Source: Bradyrhizobium sp. (lineage in GTDB: Bacteria > Pseudomonadota > Alphaproteobacteria > Rhizobiales > Xanthobacteraceae). From it: a stretch of 53,091 bases of DNA. Positions 34,053 to 42,142 of this stretch are shown in pieces. The notes under the pieces were generated by a model. It did not search any database and was not told the DNA's origin. It was given only the letters and a program-made list of their open reading frames with translations. The DNA lies in contig NZ_DAHUXJ010000001.1 of the NCBI RefSeq assembly GCF_027307225.1, positions 1 to 53,091 on the forward strand, given 5' to 3'. Made by a program: the position numbers and the translations under genes. Position 1 is the stretch's first letter; each line of letters opens with the position of its first letter.

Positions 34053-35737
34053 TTCGACATCCGCCAGGGCGAACGATCCGTCCAGGACTCAAGTGCCGTC
34101 TTCGCCCATTCGATGGACTTGTCGGCGTGGCACACGTTGCAGGCGTTCGGAATCTTCATCGATTCGGTTTCGCTGGGTGTGACGAAGTGGAAGGTATGGC
34201 TTCGGACATTTTGATCCGCAATCGTCTGCTCGATCTTCGGCATGTGGCATGCAATGCATTCACTGCCCGCACTGCCCGCCTTGTGATGGGTATGCGCCTC
34301 GATGCTCGCCGCATGCGGCCCTGCCTGCTGATTGGGCCCGTGGCAATCGAGGCATAAGGCGTTACCGGGCTTGCGCACCATGGCGACGTTGTCGGTGCCA
34401 TGCGGGTCATGACAGCTGAAGCAGGTGACGCCGCGCGCATACATCAGGCTTTGCACGAAATCGTTGCCCTGCATGCGATTCTTGTGAGCCGTGCCGTCCG
34501 GAAAATGGGTGAAGGTGGTTTCGCCCAGCTTGTGCTCCTCAAGCTTCCAGTAGTCTTTCAGATTCCTGGTCACGTCGTAGCCCACCGGCCAATCGTAATA
34601 TTTGCCTTCGATCGGATTGCTCAAAGGCTGGCCCTGCGAATGGCACTGGATGCAGGTGTCACCGGCGTGAACGTAATCGAAACGCGCTGGATCGAGAATG
34701 TTGTCGCGCGTCGGCTTTTTGGCGTGGGACCCACCCGGACCGTGGCATCTCTCGCAGCCGACATTCCATTCGGTCACGGTCTTGGTCTTGATGTCATAGT
34801 TCACGGAATGGCAGCCGTCGCAGAGCGGCCCGGTTGGACGCTGGAAGTTATCCGGCGGATAAAGAGGTGCCCACCAATCGCCGCCGTTGCGGACGAAATA
34901 TTTGCTCCAGCTCTTATGGAAAACATCCCATTGGACCGGTAGCGGGAAGTAGTCGTCGCCGACTTTCTTGAAATAGCGTTGCTTCCAGCGGCTGCCATAG
35001 ACGAGAGCGACGTCATCCACCGTGAAGTTGTAGACCGGATTGGGTTTTGAGATATCCGGGATGATGGCGTCCGGATGCTGGCGCGGATCGCGCACGACGT
35101 TGGCCATGCGCGTCTTGCTCCAGCGTGCGTAGATCTCTTCGTGGCATCCCTTGCAGGCGACCGATCCGACATAATGTCCATGATCCGGCGGAGCGGCGGC
35201 AGGCTCAGCGGCGGCCGGAATCAATGACACCACCTCCGGCAGGTGACGGATGTAACTCACGAGCTGCCAGATCTGGCGGTCCGGGAGATCCCAGGCGGGC
35301 ATGCCGGTGTTACGAATGCCGTTTCGGATATGATAGAAAAGCTCGCCGTCCGAGGTGGCCTGAATGGCGAACGAGCGAAGCGCGGGCGGACGCGGATACT
35401 GGTTGCCCCCGATCGTGGTTTTGCCTCCGCCATCATAAGCGTGGCAGGTCTCGCACTTCGCGCGATAGAGATCCTTGCCCGCCGCGATGCTCGCGAGATC
35501 GTTCTTCAGCGGATTGACGCTTTTCCTCGCCGCTTCGGGCACGCTCTGGTGCAAGAGCCAGGTCGCGATCAGCGTTTCGGCGGCCGGCGGCTCCCGAAGC
35601 GCGCTCGACAGGCCGGGGACAAAGACGGCATAGAGCACACCACCGACGGCTATGATCGCTGCGATGATGCCCAAAGCCCAGAGGCGAGCCCTGCTTCGTC
35701 GGGATGTGTTGGGAGATTCCGGGTTGGTAGTCGACAT
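34049..35737 (-). CDS. Membrane-anchored nine-haem cytochrome c
   Basis: A 562-residue protein with a cytoplasmic N-terminus, one membrane segment (about 19-40) and nine CxxCH haem motifs: CETCH (95-99), CKGCH, CDGCH, CERCH, CIQCH, CFSCH, CLDCH, CIACH and CNVCH. The first lies in a class-I cytochrome c-like domain with a GMPAW Met ligand candidate. The remaining eight form a region like octahaem cytochromes of the c554/doubled-CXXCH type. No catalytic Lys-type haem motif (CxxCK) is seen, so a simple nitrite reductase role is unlikely. It probably acts in periplasmic electron transfer with the beta-rich protein encoded downstream. Confidence 0.85.
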   Translation of the reverse strand: MSTTNPESPNTSRRSRARLWALGIIAAIIAVGGVLYAVFVPGLSSALREPPAAETLIATWLLHQSVPEAARKSVNPLKNDLASIAAGKDLYRAKCETCHAYDGGGKTTIGGNQYPRPPALRSFAIQATSDGELFYHIRNGIRNTGMPAWDLPDRQIWQLVSYIRHLPEVVSLIPAAAEPAAAPPDHGHYVGSVACKGCHEEIYARWSKTRMANVVRDPRQHPDAIIPDISKPNPVYNFTVDDVALVYGSRWKQRYFKKVGDDYFPLPVQWDVFHKSWSKYFVRNGGDWWAPLYPPDNFQRPTGPLCDGCHSVNYDIKTKTVTEWNVGCERCHGPGGSHAKKPTRDNILDPARFDYVHAGDTCIQCHSQGQPLSNPIEGKYYDWPVGYDVTRNLKDYWKLEEHKLGETTFTHFPDGTAHKNRMQGNDFVQSLMYARGVTCFSCHDPHGTDNVAMVRKPGNALCLDCHGPNQQAGPHAASIEAHTHHKAGSAGSECIACHMPKIEQTIADQNVRSHTFHFVTPSETESMKIPNACNVCHADKSIEWAKTALESWTDRSPWRMSK

Positions 35738-36048
35738 GCTGCGCCCTTGGTGAACTGGACGCGATTCTTGGGCATGTCGCCTCGAGGGGGGATCGCTACC
35801 CCCTGGAATCTAGGTAAAATCAGTCGTGCTGAGTTGTCAAGGAAACGCGGGGCGCCCTATCCTCAAGCTCTCCCGACAGATTTCCTGTCACGCGGGAACA
35901 AATCCCGCTGTCGGCGATTTCGTTCGATCAAATCCGCTGCCCGCCGAGACCGTTGACAGGGCAGACGGTTGCCCGGTTATACAGGTCACGGGGCCGGCGA
36001 TCTCCCCGTGAGGCGAAAAGCCCAAGAATCGCGTCCTGAGCGCGCACC
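35738..36048. other. Divergent intergenic region, cytochrome and rhodanese-ChrB genes
   Basis: A 311-bp gap between divergent genes, with a long AT-richer patch at about 35812-35835. One candidate promoter is listed separately. No coding frame is supported. Confidence 0.4.
35953..35982 (+). promoter_or_regulatory. Candidate sigma-70 promoter for the rhodanese-ChrB gene
   Basis: TTGACA at 35953-35958 and TTATAC at 35977-35982 with an 18-bp spacer, reading toward the ATG at 36049. The -35 is a perfect match. It is a prediction from consensus only. Confidence 0.5.
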
Positions 36049-36870
36049 ATGTCGTCTTTTACGTCAATCTCCCCCGACAAGCTGTCCAGACTTGTTGGAA
36101 CGGCCAAAGCACCGGTGCTCGTCGATGTCCGCACCGATGAAGAATTCGCGGCCGACCCCCGACTGATTCCAGGATCCGCCCGACGGCCGCATCGGCAGAT
36201 CGACGATTGGGGCGGAAGCCTTTCCGGCCGCTCTGTTGTGGTTATCTGCTCCAAGGGACGACAACTCAGCGAGGGCACCGCGGCAATGCTGCGGCATCGA
36301 GGCATCGCGGCCGAGACATTGGAGGGCGGTAAAGCGGCGTGGAACGAAGCCTCGCTTCCAACCATTGCGGCCGATCGGATTCCCAAGCGGGACTCACACG
36401 GACGTAGCGCCTGGGTCACCCGGTCCCGACCGAAGATCGACCGGATCGCCTGCCCGTGGCTGATCAGGCGCTTTGTCGATCCCGGCGCCGTGTTCCTGTT
36501 CGTTGCATCTGCCGAAGTTCTGACGGTTGCCGAAGATTTTGCCGCCACGCCCTTTGATGTCGAGCACGTCTTCTGGAGCCACCGGGGCGAGTTGTGCACG
36601 TTTGACGTGATACTGAAGGAATTCGGGCTCTCAACGCCCGCACTCGAGCGCCTGGCTGTCATGGTGCGCGCGGCCGATACGGATCGGCTCGACCTGTCGC
36701 CCGAAGCGCCGGGCCTCCTCGCCGCCTCTCTTGGTCTGTCGCGGATGTATGACGACGATCTCGATCAGCTAAACGCCGGTATTCTTGTGTACGATGCCTT
36801 CTACCGCTGGTGTCGCGACGCGACGCGGGAAACTCACAATTGGCCGACCAATAAAACAACCAGAACGTGA
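36049..36870 (+). CDS. Rhodanese-ChrB domain fusion protein
   Basis: A 273-residue protein with two parts. Residues 1-110 are a rhodanese domain (VLVDVRTDEEF, VVVICSKGRQLSEGTA with candidate active Cys67). Residues about 125-265 are a ChrB-type C-terminal domain (RPKIDRIACPWLIRRFVDPGAVFLFV and DTFDVE-like EHVFWSHRGELCTFD). ChrB-domain proteins are linked to chromate resistance as sensors or chromate-handling factors. No chrA chromate transporter is adjacent, so the role may be in sulfur or oxyanion stress rather than chromate export. The gene is divergent from the nine-haem cytochrome gene and convergent with the MarR gene. Confidence 0.8.
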   Translation: MSSFTSISPDKLSRLVGTAKAPVLVDVRTDEEFAADPRLIPGSARRPHRQIDDWGGSLSGRSVVVICSKGRQLSEGTAAMLRHRGIAAETLEGGKAAWNEASLPTIAADRIPKRDSHGRSAWVTRSRPKIDRIACPWLIRRFVDPGAVFLFVASAEVLTVAEDFAATPFDVEHVFWSHRGELCTFDVILKEFGLSTPALERLAVMVRAADTDRLDLSPEAPGLLAASLGLSRMYDDDLDQLNAGILVYDAFYRWCRDATRETHNWPTNKTTRT

Positions 36871-36908
36871 CGGCTTGATGCGCTACGGAAGGTAGCTTGC
36901 GATCGCGT

Positions 36909-37364
36909 TCACCGCAGCTTTTCGAGCAGCGCCACGAACAACTCGCGCTCGCGCGGATCGAGCGGCGCGAGCGTCTCCTTCGAGATCGCGAACGCGTTGG
37001 CCGCGGCCTTTTCCGCCAGTTGCTGGCCGGCGCGCGTCAGGCTGACGCGCAGGCGGCGGCCGTCATCGGGATCGGCCGACGTCTCGGTGAGGCCGCGCGC
37101 GGTGAGACGGTCGATGACGCCCTTGATCGTGGCGACATCCATTGCGGTCAAGCGCCCGAGCCGGTTCTGCGAGCATGGCCCGGTTTCCGCGAGCTTTGAC
37201 AACGCCGCCCATTGCGTCGGCGTCACGTCGGCGCCGATATCGCGGGAAAAGATCACGGCGTGGCGCTGCGAGACCTGGCGCAGAATGAAGCCGATCTGCT
37301 CGTCGAGCACATAAATGGGCCGCGGCGGCTTGACGTTGCGCTTCAGCGAAGCTCCCCTGCCCAT
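36909..37364 (-). CDS. MarR-family regulator, likely NicR-type repressor of nicotinate genes
   Basis: A 151-residue winged-helix regulator. It has IGFILRQVSQRHAVIFSRDIG at the dimerisation helix, VTPTQWAALSKLAETGPCSQNRLGRLTAMDVATIKGVIDRLTARGLTE as the helix-turn-helix, and the wing SADPDDGRRLRVSLTRAG, all classic MarR features. The start ATG 37364 is preceded by GAGG. It is the last gene of the minus-strand operon that starts with 6-hydroxynicotinate reductase, so it would be co-expressed with the genes it is proposed to control. In Pseudomonas putida the nicotinate repressor NicR is also a MarR protein. The palindromes in the 45127-45328 promoter region are the proposed targets. Confidence 0.83.
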   Translation of the reverse strand: MGRGASLKRNVKPPRPIYVLDEQIGFILRQVSQRHAVIFSRDIGADVTPTQWAALSKLAETGPCSQNRLGRLTAMDVATIKGVIDRLTARGLTETSADPDDGRRLRVSLTRAGQQLAEKAAANAFAISKETLAPLDPRERELFVALLEKLR

Positions 37365-37380
37365 CTTTCGTCCTCGTCCC

Positions 37381-38085
37381 TTACAGCGCCAGATGCGCGT
37401 CGCGGATGTCCGGACGCGCGTCGAGCTCGGCCGTGGTGCCGGAAAAGCAGATGCGGCCGCGTTCGATGATGTAGGCGCGATCAGATATGAGCCGCGCGAA
37501 ATGCAGATTCTGCTCCGAGACCAGAAGGCTGACGCCTTCCTTCTTCATGGTCAGAATAGCCTCGACCATCTGCTCCACGATCTTCGGCGAGAGGCCCTCC
37601 GACGGCTCGTCGAGCAGCACCAGAGAAGGATTGCCCATCAGCGTTCTCGCAATGGTGAGCATCTGCTGCTCGCCGCCGCTCATGCGACCGCCGGGGCGTC
37701 CGCGCATTTCCGCCAGATTGGGAAACAGTTCGAACAGCCGCTCGCGCGTCCATTGCGGCGCATTAGCGCGCGGAGCCTGCCATCCGACTTCGAGATTCTC
37801 CTCAACCGTCAGATCCGTGAAGATGCGCCGCTCCTCCGGCACATAACCAAGACCGCCGCGCACGATCGCATGCGTCGGCTGGCTCGATATGTCGCGGTCC
37901 TCGAACTGGATGCGGCCGGACCGTTGCGCCACGAGCCCGACGATCGAGCGGAAGGTGGTGGATTTGCCGGCACCGTTGCGGCCGAGCAGCGCGACCGCCT
38001 CACCATCGGCGACGTCAAGCCCGACATCGAACAGGATGTGCGCCGGGCCGTAATGGCTGTTGAGGCTTTCGACCGAGAGTTTCAC
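37381..38085 (-). CDS. ABC importer ATPase (LivF family)
   Basis: A 234-residue ATPase with Walker A GRNGAGKST, signature MSGGEQQML, Walker B LVLLDEPSEGLSP and switch SEQN, in the order expected for LivF. It opens MKLSVESLNSHYGPAHILFDVGLDV. It starts 4 bp inside the livG end (ATGA overlap) and ends 16 bp before the MarR start. Together with LivG it drives the importer whose permease is the LivHM fusion. Confidence 0.9.
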   Translation of the reverse strand: MKLSVESLNSHYGPAHILFDVGLDVADGEAVALLGRNGAGKSTTFRSIVGLVAQRSGRIQFEDRDISSQPTHAIVRGGLGYVPEERRIFTDLTVEENLEVGWQAPRANAPQWTRERLFELFPNLAEMRGRPGGRMSGGEQQMLTIARTLMGNPSLVLLDEPSEGLSPKIVEQMVEAILTMKKEGVSLLVSEQNLHFARLISDRAYIIERGRICFSGTTAELDARPDIRDAHLAL

Positions 38086-38870
38086 GGGGAAACTCCGCCG
38101 CGATGACGGGCGTCGTAAACGAGGCCCTCGCCGAGATAGATCGCGCGCACTTCGGCATTGCGCCGGACCTCCTCCGGCGAGCCCTCCGCAATCAGGCTGC
38201 CGCGATTGAGAACGAGAATACGATCGGCGTGCTCGAATACGACGTCCATGTCGTGCTCGGTGAAGAGAACGCCGATCGACTTCTCCCTCGCGATCTGCGC
38301 GGTGAGCCGCATCAGTTCGACGCGCTCGCGCGGCGCCATGCCGGCGGTCGGCTCGTCCATGAGAAGAAGCCTGGGTTGGTTGGCGAGCGCGATGGCGAGC
38401 TCAAGCCGCTTGAGATCGCCATAGGCGAGTTCGCCGCAGGCGCGCATCGAAAAGCCACCCATGCCGACGAGATCGAGCAGCCGCTCTGCCTCGTCTCGCG
38501 CATAGCGCGGCATCGAGGCGACGAGATTGAACAGCTTTCGATCGTGCGAGGACAGCGCCACCTGGACGTTCTCGCGTACGGTCATGGTCGGGAATGTCGC
38601 GGTGATCTGGAAGGTGCGCCCGACGCCGAGCCGCCAGACCTCGCGCGGTTTCAGGCCGGTGGTGTCCTGCCCGAGCACACGCACCGTCCCCGCATCGGGC
38701 GCGGTCTGGCCGTTGAGCATGTTGAAGCAGGTGCTCTTTCCCGCGCCGTTCGGCCCGATCAGCGCGAGAATCTCGCCGGGCGAAAGCGTGAACGATACAC
38801 CGCGCACCGCGCGCACGCCGCCATAGGATTTGCTCAGGTCCTCGACCGACAATAGTGCTTGCGTGCTCAT
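38082..38870 (-). CDS. ABC importer ATPase (LivG family)
   Basis: A 262-residue ATPase (MSTQALLSVEDLSKSYGGVRAVRGVSF) with Walker A GPNGAGKST, LivG-type signature region ELAYGDLKRLELAIALANQP, Walker B LLLMDEPTAGM and switch FTEHDMDVVF. The start ATG 38870 overlaps the stop of the LivHM fusion (ATGA); the frame that runs on to 39473 is antisense or other-frame readthrough of that gene. The C-terminal AIYLGEGL ending is typical of LivG. Confidence 0.9.
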   Translation of the reverse strand: MSTQALLSVEDLSKSYGGVRAVRGVSFTLSPGEILALIGPNGAGKSTCFNMLNGQTAPDAGTVRVLGQDTTGLKPREVWRLGVGRTFQITATFPTMTVRENVQVALSSHDRKLFNLVASMPRYARDEAERLLDLVGMGGFSMRACGELAYGDLKRLELAIALANQPRLLLMDEPTAGMAPRERVELMRLTAQIAREKSIGVLFTEHDMDVVFEHADRILVLNRGSLIAEGSPEEVRRNAEVRAIYLGEGLVYDARHRGGVSP

Positions 38871-40750
38871 TCGGCGGTCTCGATTTTCGAGCCGAGCAAG
38901 GCGTCCCTGAGCGAGGACGGGCGGCGATGCCAGATCGATTCCACCGTCCCGACAATGCCCTTGGGGAAAGCCACGACGATCAGAACGATGAACGCGCCCA
39001 GCACGAGCTTCGACCATTCGGTCTGGCTGACCAGCCAGATCGACAGCGCTTTGTAGACGATGGCGCCGACGATCGCGCCGGAAACCGTCTCGACGCCGCC
39101 GAGCAGCACCATGACCAGCGCATCGACCGAAAGCGGAATGCCCAGGACATCCGGAAACACGCTGCCTTTCAGGTAGGCGAACAGCGCGCCGCCGATGCCG
39201 GCGACGGTGCCGGCGATGACGAAGGCGCTCCACTGGATGCGCTTGCCGTTGACGCCGATGGCCTCCGTGCGCAGCGGTGAATCGCGGGTCGCCCGCAGCG
39301 CGAAGCCAAAGGGCGAAAATGTCGCCATGCGCAAGCCGGACACCACAAGCACCGCGATCGCGAGCGACAGCCAGTAGAAATGCGAAGCGCTCGCCGCCCA
39401 GTGTTCCGGCCAGACGCCGAGAATGCCGTTGTCGCCGCCGGTCAATTCGACCCACTGAAAGACGATCGACCACACGATCTGCGCAAAGGCGAGCGTCAGC
39501 ATCGCGAAATAGACGCCGGACAATTGGACAGCGAAGAAACCGAACACGACGGCGCCGAGCAGGCCGAACAAAGGACCAGCCAGAAGCGCTATTGCCATCG
39601 GCAATCCCGCGAGCTTGACGGCGAAGGCGACGCCATAGGCGCCGAGCCCGAAATATGCCGCGTGTCCGAACGAAGCGAGCCCGCCGGCCGACATCAGGAA
39701 ATGCAGGCTTGCCGCAAAGATCACGAAGATCGCGATCTCCGCGCCAACGTTGAGCGCGTAATTGCCGGCAAAGAACGGCAGCGAAGCCGCGAATAGAAAC
39801 ACAATGGCCGCTGCGATGCGTTCATTCGACGTCAGTGGACGCCAGGGGTTGACGGTGAGGCCCGGCGTACGCCGGGCCGGCGCTTCGGCCTTGCCGAGCA
39901 GGCCCCAAGGACGCACAATCAAAACCGACGCCATCACCAGGAACACCAGGATGATGGAAATCTTCGGAAAGATCAGAATGCCGAACGCGTTCAATTCGGA
40001 GACCAGTACCGCGGCGATAAAGGCACCGGTGATGCTGCCGAGCCCGCCAATCACCACGACGACAAAGACATCGACGATGACGCGCAGGTCCATGTCGTGA
40101 TTGACGGCATCGCGCGGGATCTGCAATGCGCCGGCAAGCGCCGCGAGAAAGACGCCGAGCGCAAACACGCTGGTGAAAAGCCATTTCTGATTGACGCCGA
40201 GCGCCGCCACCATGTCGCGGTCCTGCGTCGCCGCACGCACCAGCACGCCCCAGCGGGTGCGCTGGAACACGAGCCACAACAGGCCCAGCACCACAGGCCC
40301 GAGCACGATCAGGAATAGGTCGTAGCTCGGAATCCGCTGGCCAAAGAAATCGATTGCGCCCTTCAAGCCCGGCGCGCGCGGGCCGACCAGATCGTTCGGG
40401 CCCCACATCAGTACCACAAGGTCTTCGACCATCAGCGTCAGCCCGAAGGTCGCGAGCAACTGAAACAGCTCCGGCACATGGTAGATACGCCGGAGCAGCA
40501 GCATCTCGACGATCACGCCGACCGCGGCCACGATCAGCGACGCCGCCAGAATGGCGCCCCAAAATCCAAGTGCGCCGGAAAAGCGCGCGGTCAATGTGAA
40601 CGCCACATAGGCGCCGAGCATGTAGAACGCGCCATGGGCGAAGTTGACGATCCGCGTCACGCCAAAGATGATCGACAGGCCCGAGGCGACCAGGAACAGC
40701 GAAGCCGCGCTGGCGAGTCCGGTCAGGAACTGAACGACGTAAAAGGCCAT
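38867..40750 (-). CDS. Fused LivH-LivM ABC importer permease
   Basis: A 627-residue protein with two permease modules in one frame. Residues about 1-290 are LivH-like (SGLSIIFGVTRIVNFAHGAFYMLGAY, GGLGSITGAFIAAVLVSELNAFG). Residues about 305-620 are LivM-like (ASLHFLMSAGGLASFGHAAYFGLGAYGV, GGVETVSGAIVGAIVYKAL). A linker (RPWGLLGKAEAPARRTPGLTVNPW) joins them. In the other importer of this window the fusion joins LivM to the ATPases instead. It follows the binding-protein gene across a 155-bp gap that carries repeats, and overlaps livG. Confidence 0.88.
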   Translation of the reverse strand: MAFYVVQFLTGLASAASLFLVASGLSIIFGVTRIVNFAHGAFYMLGAYVAFTLTARFSGALGFWGAILAASLIVAAVGVIVEMLLLRRIYHVPELFQLLATFGLTLMVEDLVVLMWGPNDLVGPRAPGLKGAIDFFGQRIPSYDLFLIVLGPVVLGLLWLVFQRTRWGVLVRAATQDRDMVAALGVNQKWLFTSVFALGVFLAALAGALQIPRDAVNHDMDLRVIVDVFVVVVIGGLGSITGAFIAAVLVSELNAFGILIFPKISIILVFLVMASVLIVRPWGLLGKAEAPARRTPGLTVNPWRPLTSNERIAAAIVFLFAASLPFFAGNYALNVGAEIAIFVIFAASLHFLMSAGGLASFGHAAYFGLGAYGVAFAVKLAGLPMAIALLAGPLFGLLGAVVFGFFAVQLSGVYFAMLTLAFAQIVWSIVFQWVELTGGDNGILGVWPEHWAASASHFYWLSLAIAVLVVSGLRMATFSPFGFALRATRDSPLRTEAIGVNGKRIQWSAFVIAGTVAGIGGALFAYLKGSVFPDVLGIPLSVDALVMVLLGGVETVSGAIVGAIVYKALSIWLVSQTEWSKLVLGAFIVLIVVAFPKGIVGTVESIWHRRPSSLRDALLGSKIETAE

Positions 40751-40781
40751 GGACGCTTTCGGTCAGTTCTGAGTGCGTTGG

Positions 40782-40827
40782 CCTCATCCTTCGAGACGGC
40801 GCGTATACGCGCCTCCTCAGGATGAGG
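40782..40827. repeat. CCTCAT-type palindromic repeat, copy 2
   Basis: Begins CCTCATCCTTCGAGACGGCG and ends CGCCTCCTCAGGATGAGG. Compared with copy 1 (25691-25787) the GG/CC pair near each end is swapped to CC/GG, so pairing is kept. It lies between the livK and livHM genes of the operon. Confidence 0.75.
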
Positions 40828-40836
40828 GTCTCACCT

Positions 40837-40887
40837 CCTCATGGTGAGGAGCGCGGCAAGAAGTGCCGCGCGTCTCGAACCATGAGG
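40837..40887. repeat. CCTCAT-type palindromic repeat, copy 3 (reverse orientation)
   Basis: Arms CCTCATGG and CCATGAGG around a GC-rich inner stem (GCGCGGC/GCCGCGC). Read on the minus strand it begins like copy 1 (CCTCATGGTTCGAGACG). It lies 9 bp after copy 2, inside the operon between livHM and livK, and may lower downstream expression or protect the upstream mRNA. Confidence 0.72.
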
Positions 40888-40905
40888 CCACGATGTTAGT
40901 CGCGT

Positions 40906-42114
40906 TTAATCCTTCGGCCGCATCTTTTCGACTTCGGCGTCGCTCGGCTGATAGTCCGAGCCCTTGCGGTAGACGGAATCGACCATGATGCCCTTGCCGT
41001 CCTTCAGCGCGGTCTTGCCGACGAAAGCGCCGAGCGTCGACTGGTGATCGATCTTGCGGAAGGTGATCTCGCCGAATGGCGAGGGCAGCGACAGGCCCTC
41101 GGCCGCAGCGATCATCTTGTCCGGATCGGTCGAGTTGGCTTTGGCGAGGATCGCGGCCGCCGCCTTGATCGTCTCGTAGCCCACGATCGAACCGAGCCGC
41201 GGATAGTCGTTGTACTTGGCCTGATAGGCTTTCAGGAACGCCGCGTGCTCCGGCGTCTTGATCGAATACCAGGGATAGCCGGTGACGATCCACCCCTCCG
41301 GCGTTTCGTCCTTGAGCGGATCGAGATATTCCGGCTCGCCGGTGAGGAAGCTCACCACCTCGCGCCCCTTGAACAGGCCGCGGGTGTTGCCCTCGCGCAC
41401 GAGCTTGACGAGATCGCCGCCGAATTCGACGTTGAGGATCGCATCGGGATTGGCCTGCGCGACCGCCTGCACCACCGGGCCCGCATCGATCTTGCCCAGC
41501 GGCGGCCACTGCGCCTCGACCCACTGGATGTCGGGCCGCTTCTCCGACATCAGCTTCTTGAACACCGCGACCGCCGACTGGCCATATTCATAATTCGGCG
41601 CGATCGTCGCCCAGCGTTTCGCCGGCAGTTTTGCTGCCGCATCCACCAGCATCGCAGCCTGCATGTAGTTCGACGGACGCAGGCGGAACGTATAGCGGTT
41701 GCCCTTCTGCCAGGTGATGGCGTCGGTCAGAGGCTCGGAGGCAAGGAAGAACACCTTCTTCTGCTTGGCGAAGTCGCTGACCGCAAGCCCGATGTTCGAC
41801 AGGAACGTGCCGACCAGCATCGAGACGTTTTCGCTCGAGACGAGCTCGTTGGCCGCGGTCTGTGCTTCCGCCGGCTTGCCGCCGTCGTCCTTGGAGATGA
41901 CGACGAGCTTCTTGCCGTTGACGCCGCCGGCGGCGTTGACTTCCTCGACTGCGAGCTGCCAGCCCTTGCGATAGGGTTCGGTGAAAGCCGGCAGCAACGA
42001 GTAGCTGTTGATCTCACCAATCTTGATCTCGCCGCCGCTCTGCGCAAACGCGCTTGGCGCGAAACCCATCAAGGTCAAGGCCAGCGTTGCGCCCAATAAA
42101 ACTCTTCCTTGCAT
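40906..42114 (-). CDS. ABC importer periplasmic binding protein (LivK family), nicotinate-linked
   Basis: A 402-residue binding protein with a Sec signal (MQGRVLLGATLALTLMGFAPSAFAQ) and the LivK-type opening IKIGEINSYSLLPAFTEPYRKGWQLAVEEVNAAGGVNGKKLVVISKDDGG. The start is ATG 42114, with GGAG seven to eight bases upstream; the in-frame ATG 42138 is possible but has a poorer context. Its place in the 6-hydroxynicotinate reductase operon suggests that the importer carries nicotinate or an N-heterocyclic carboxylate. This is inferred from context; the ligand-binding residues were not modelled. Confidence 0.87.
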   Translation of the reverse strand: MQGRVLLGATLALTLMGFAPSAFAQSGGEIKIGEINSYSLLPAFTEPYRKGWQLAVEEVNAAGGVNGKKLVVISKDDGGKPAEAQTAANELVSSENVSMLVGTFLSNIGLAVSDFAKQKKVFFLASEPLTDAITWQKGNRYTFRLRPSNYMQAAMLVDAAAKLPAKRWATIAPNYEYGQSAVAVFKKLMSEKRPDIQWVEAQWPPLGKIDAGPVVQAVAQANPDAILNVEFGGDLVKLVREGNTRGLFKGREVVSFLTGEPEYLDPLKDETPEGWIVTGYPWYSIKTPEHAAFLKAYQAKYNDYPRLGSIVGYETIKAAAAILAKANSTDPDKMIAAAEGLSLPSPFGEITFRKIDHQSTLGAFVGKTALKDGKGIMVDSVYRKGSDYQPSDAEVEKMRPKD

Positions 42115-42142
42115 GCCTCTACTCCAGCGTTGATCCAATCAA

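Noticed and set aside
34049..35737. Calling the nine-haem cytochrome a nitrite or hydroxylamine reductase
   Set aside because: No CxxCK motif or other catalytic signature is visible; all nine motifs are ordinary CxxCH.
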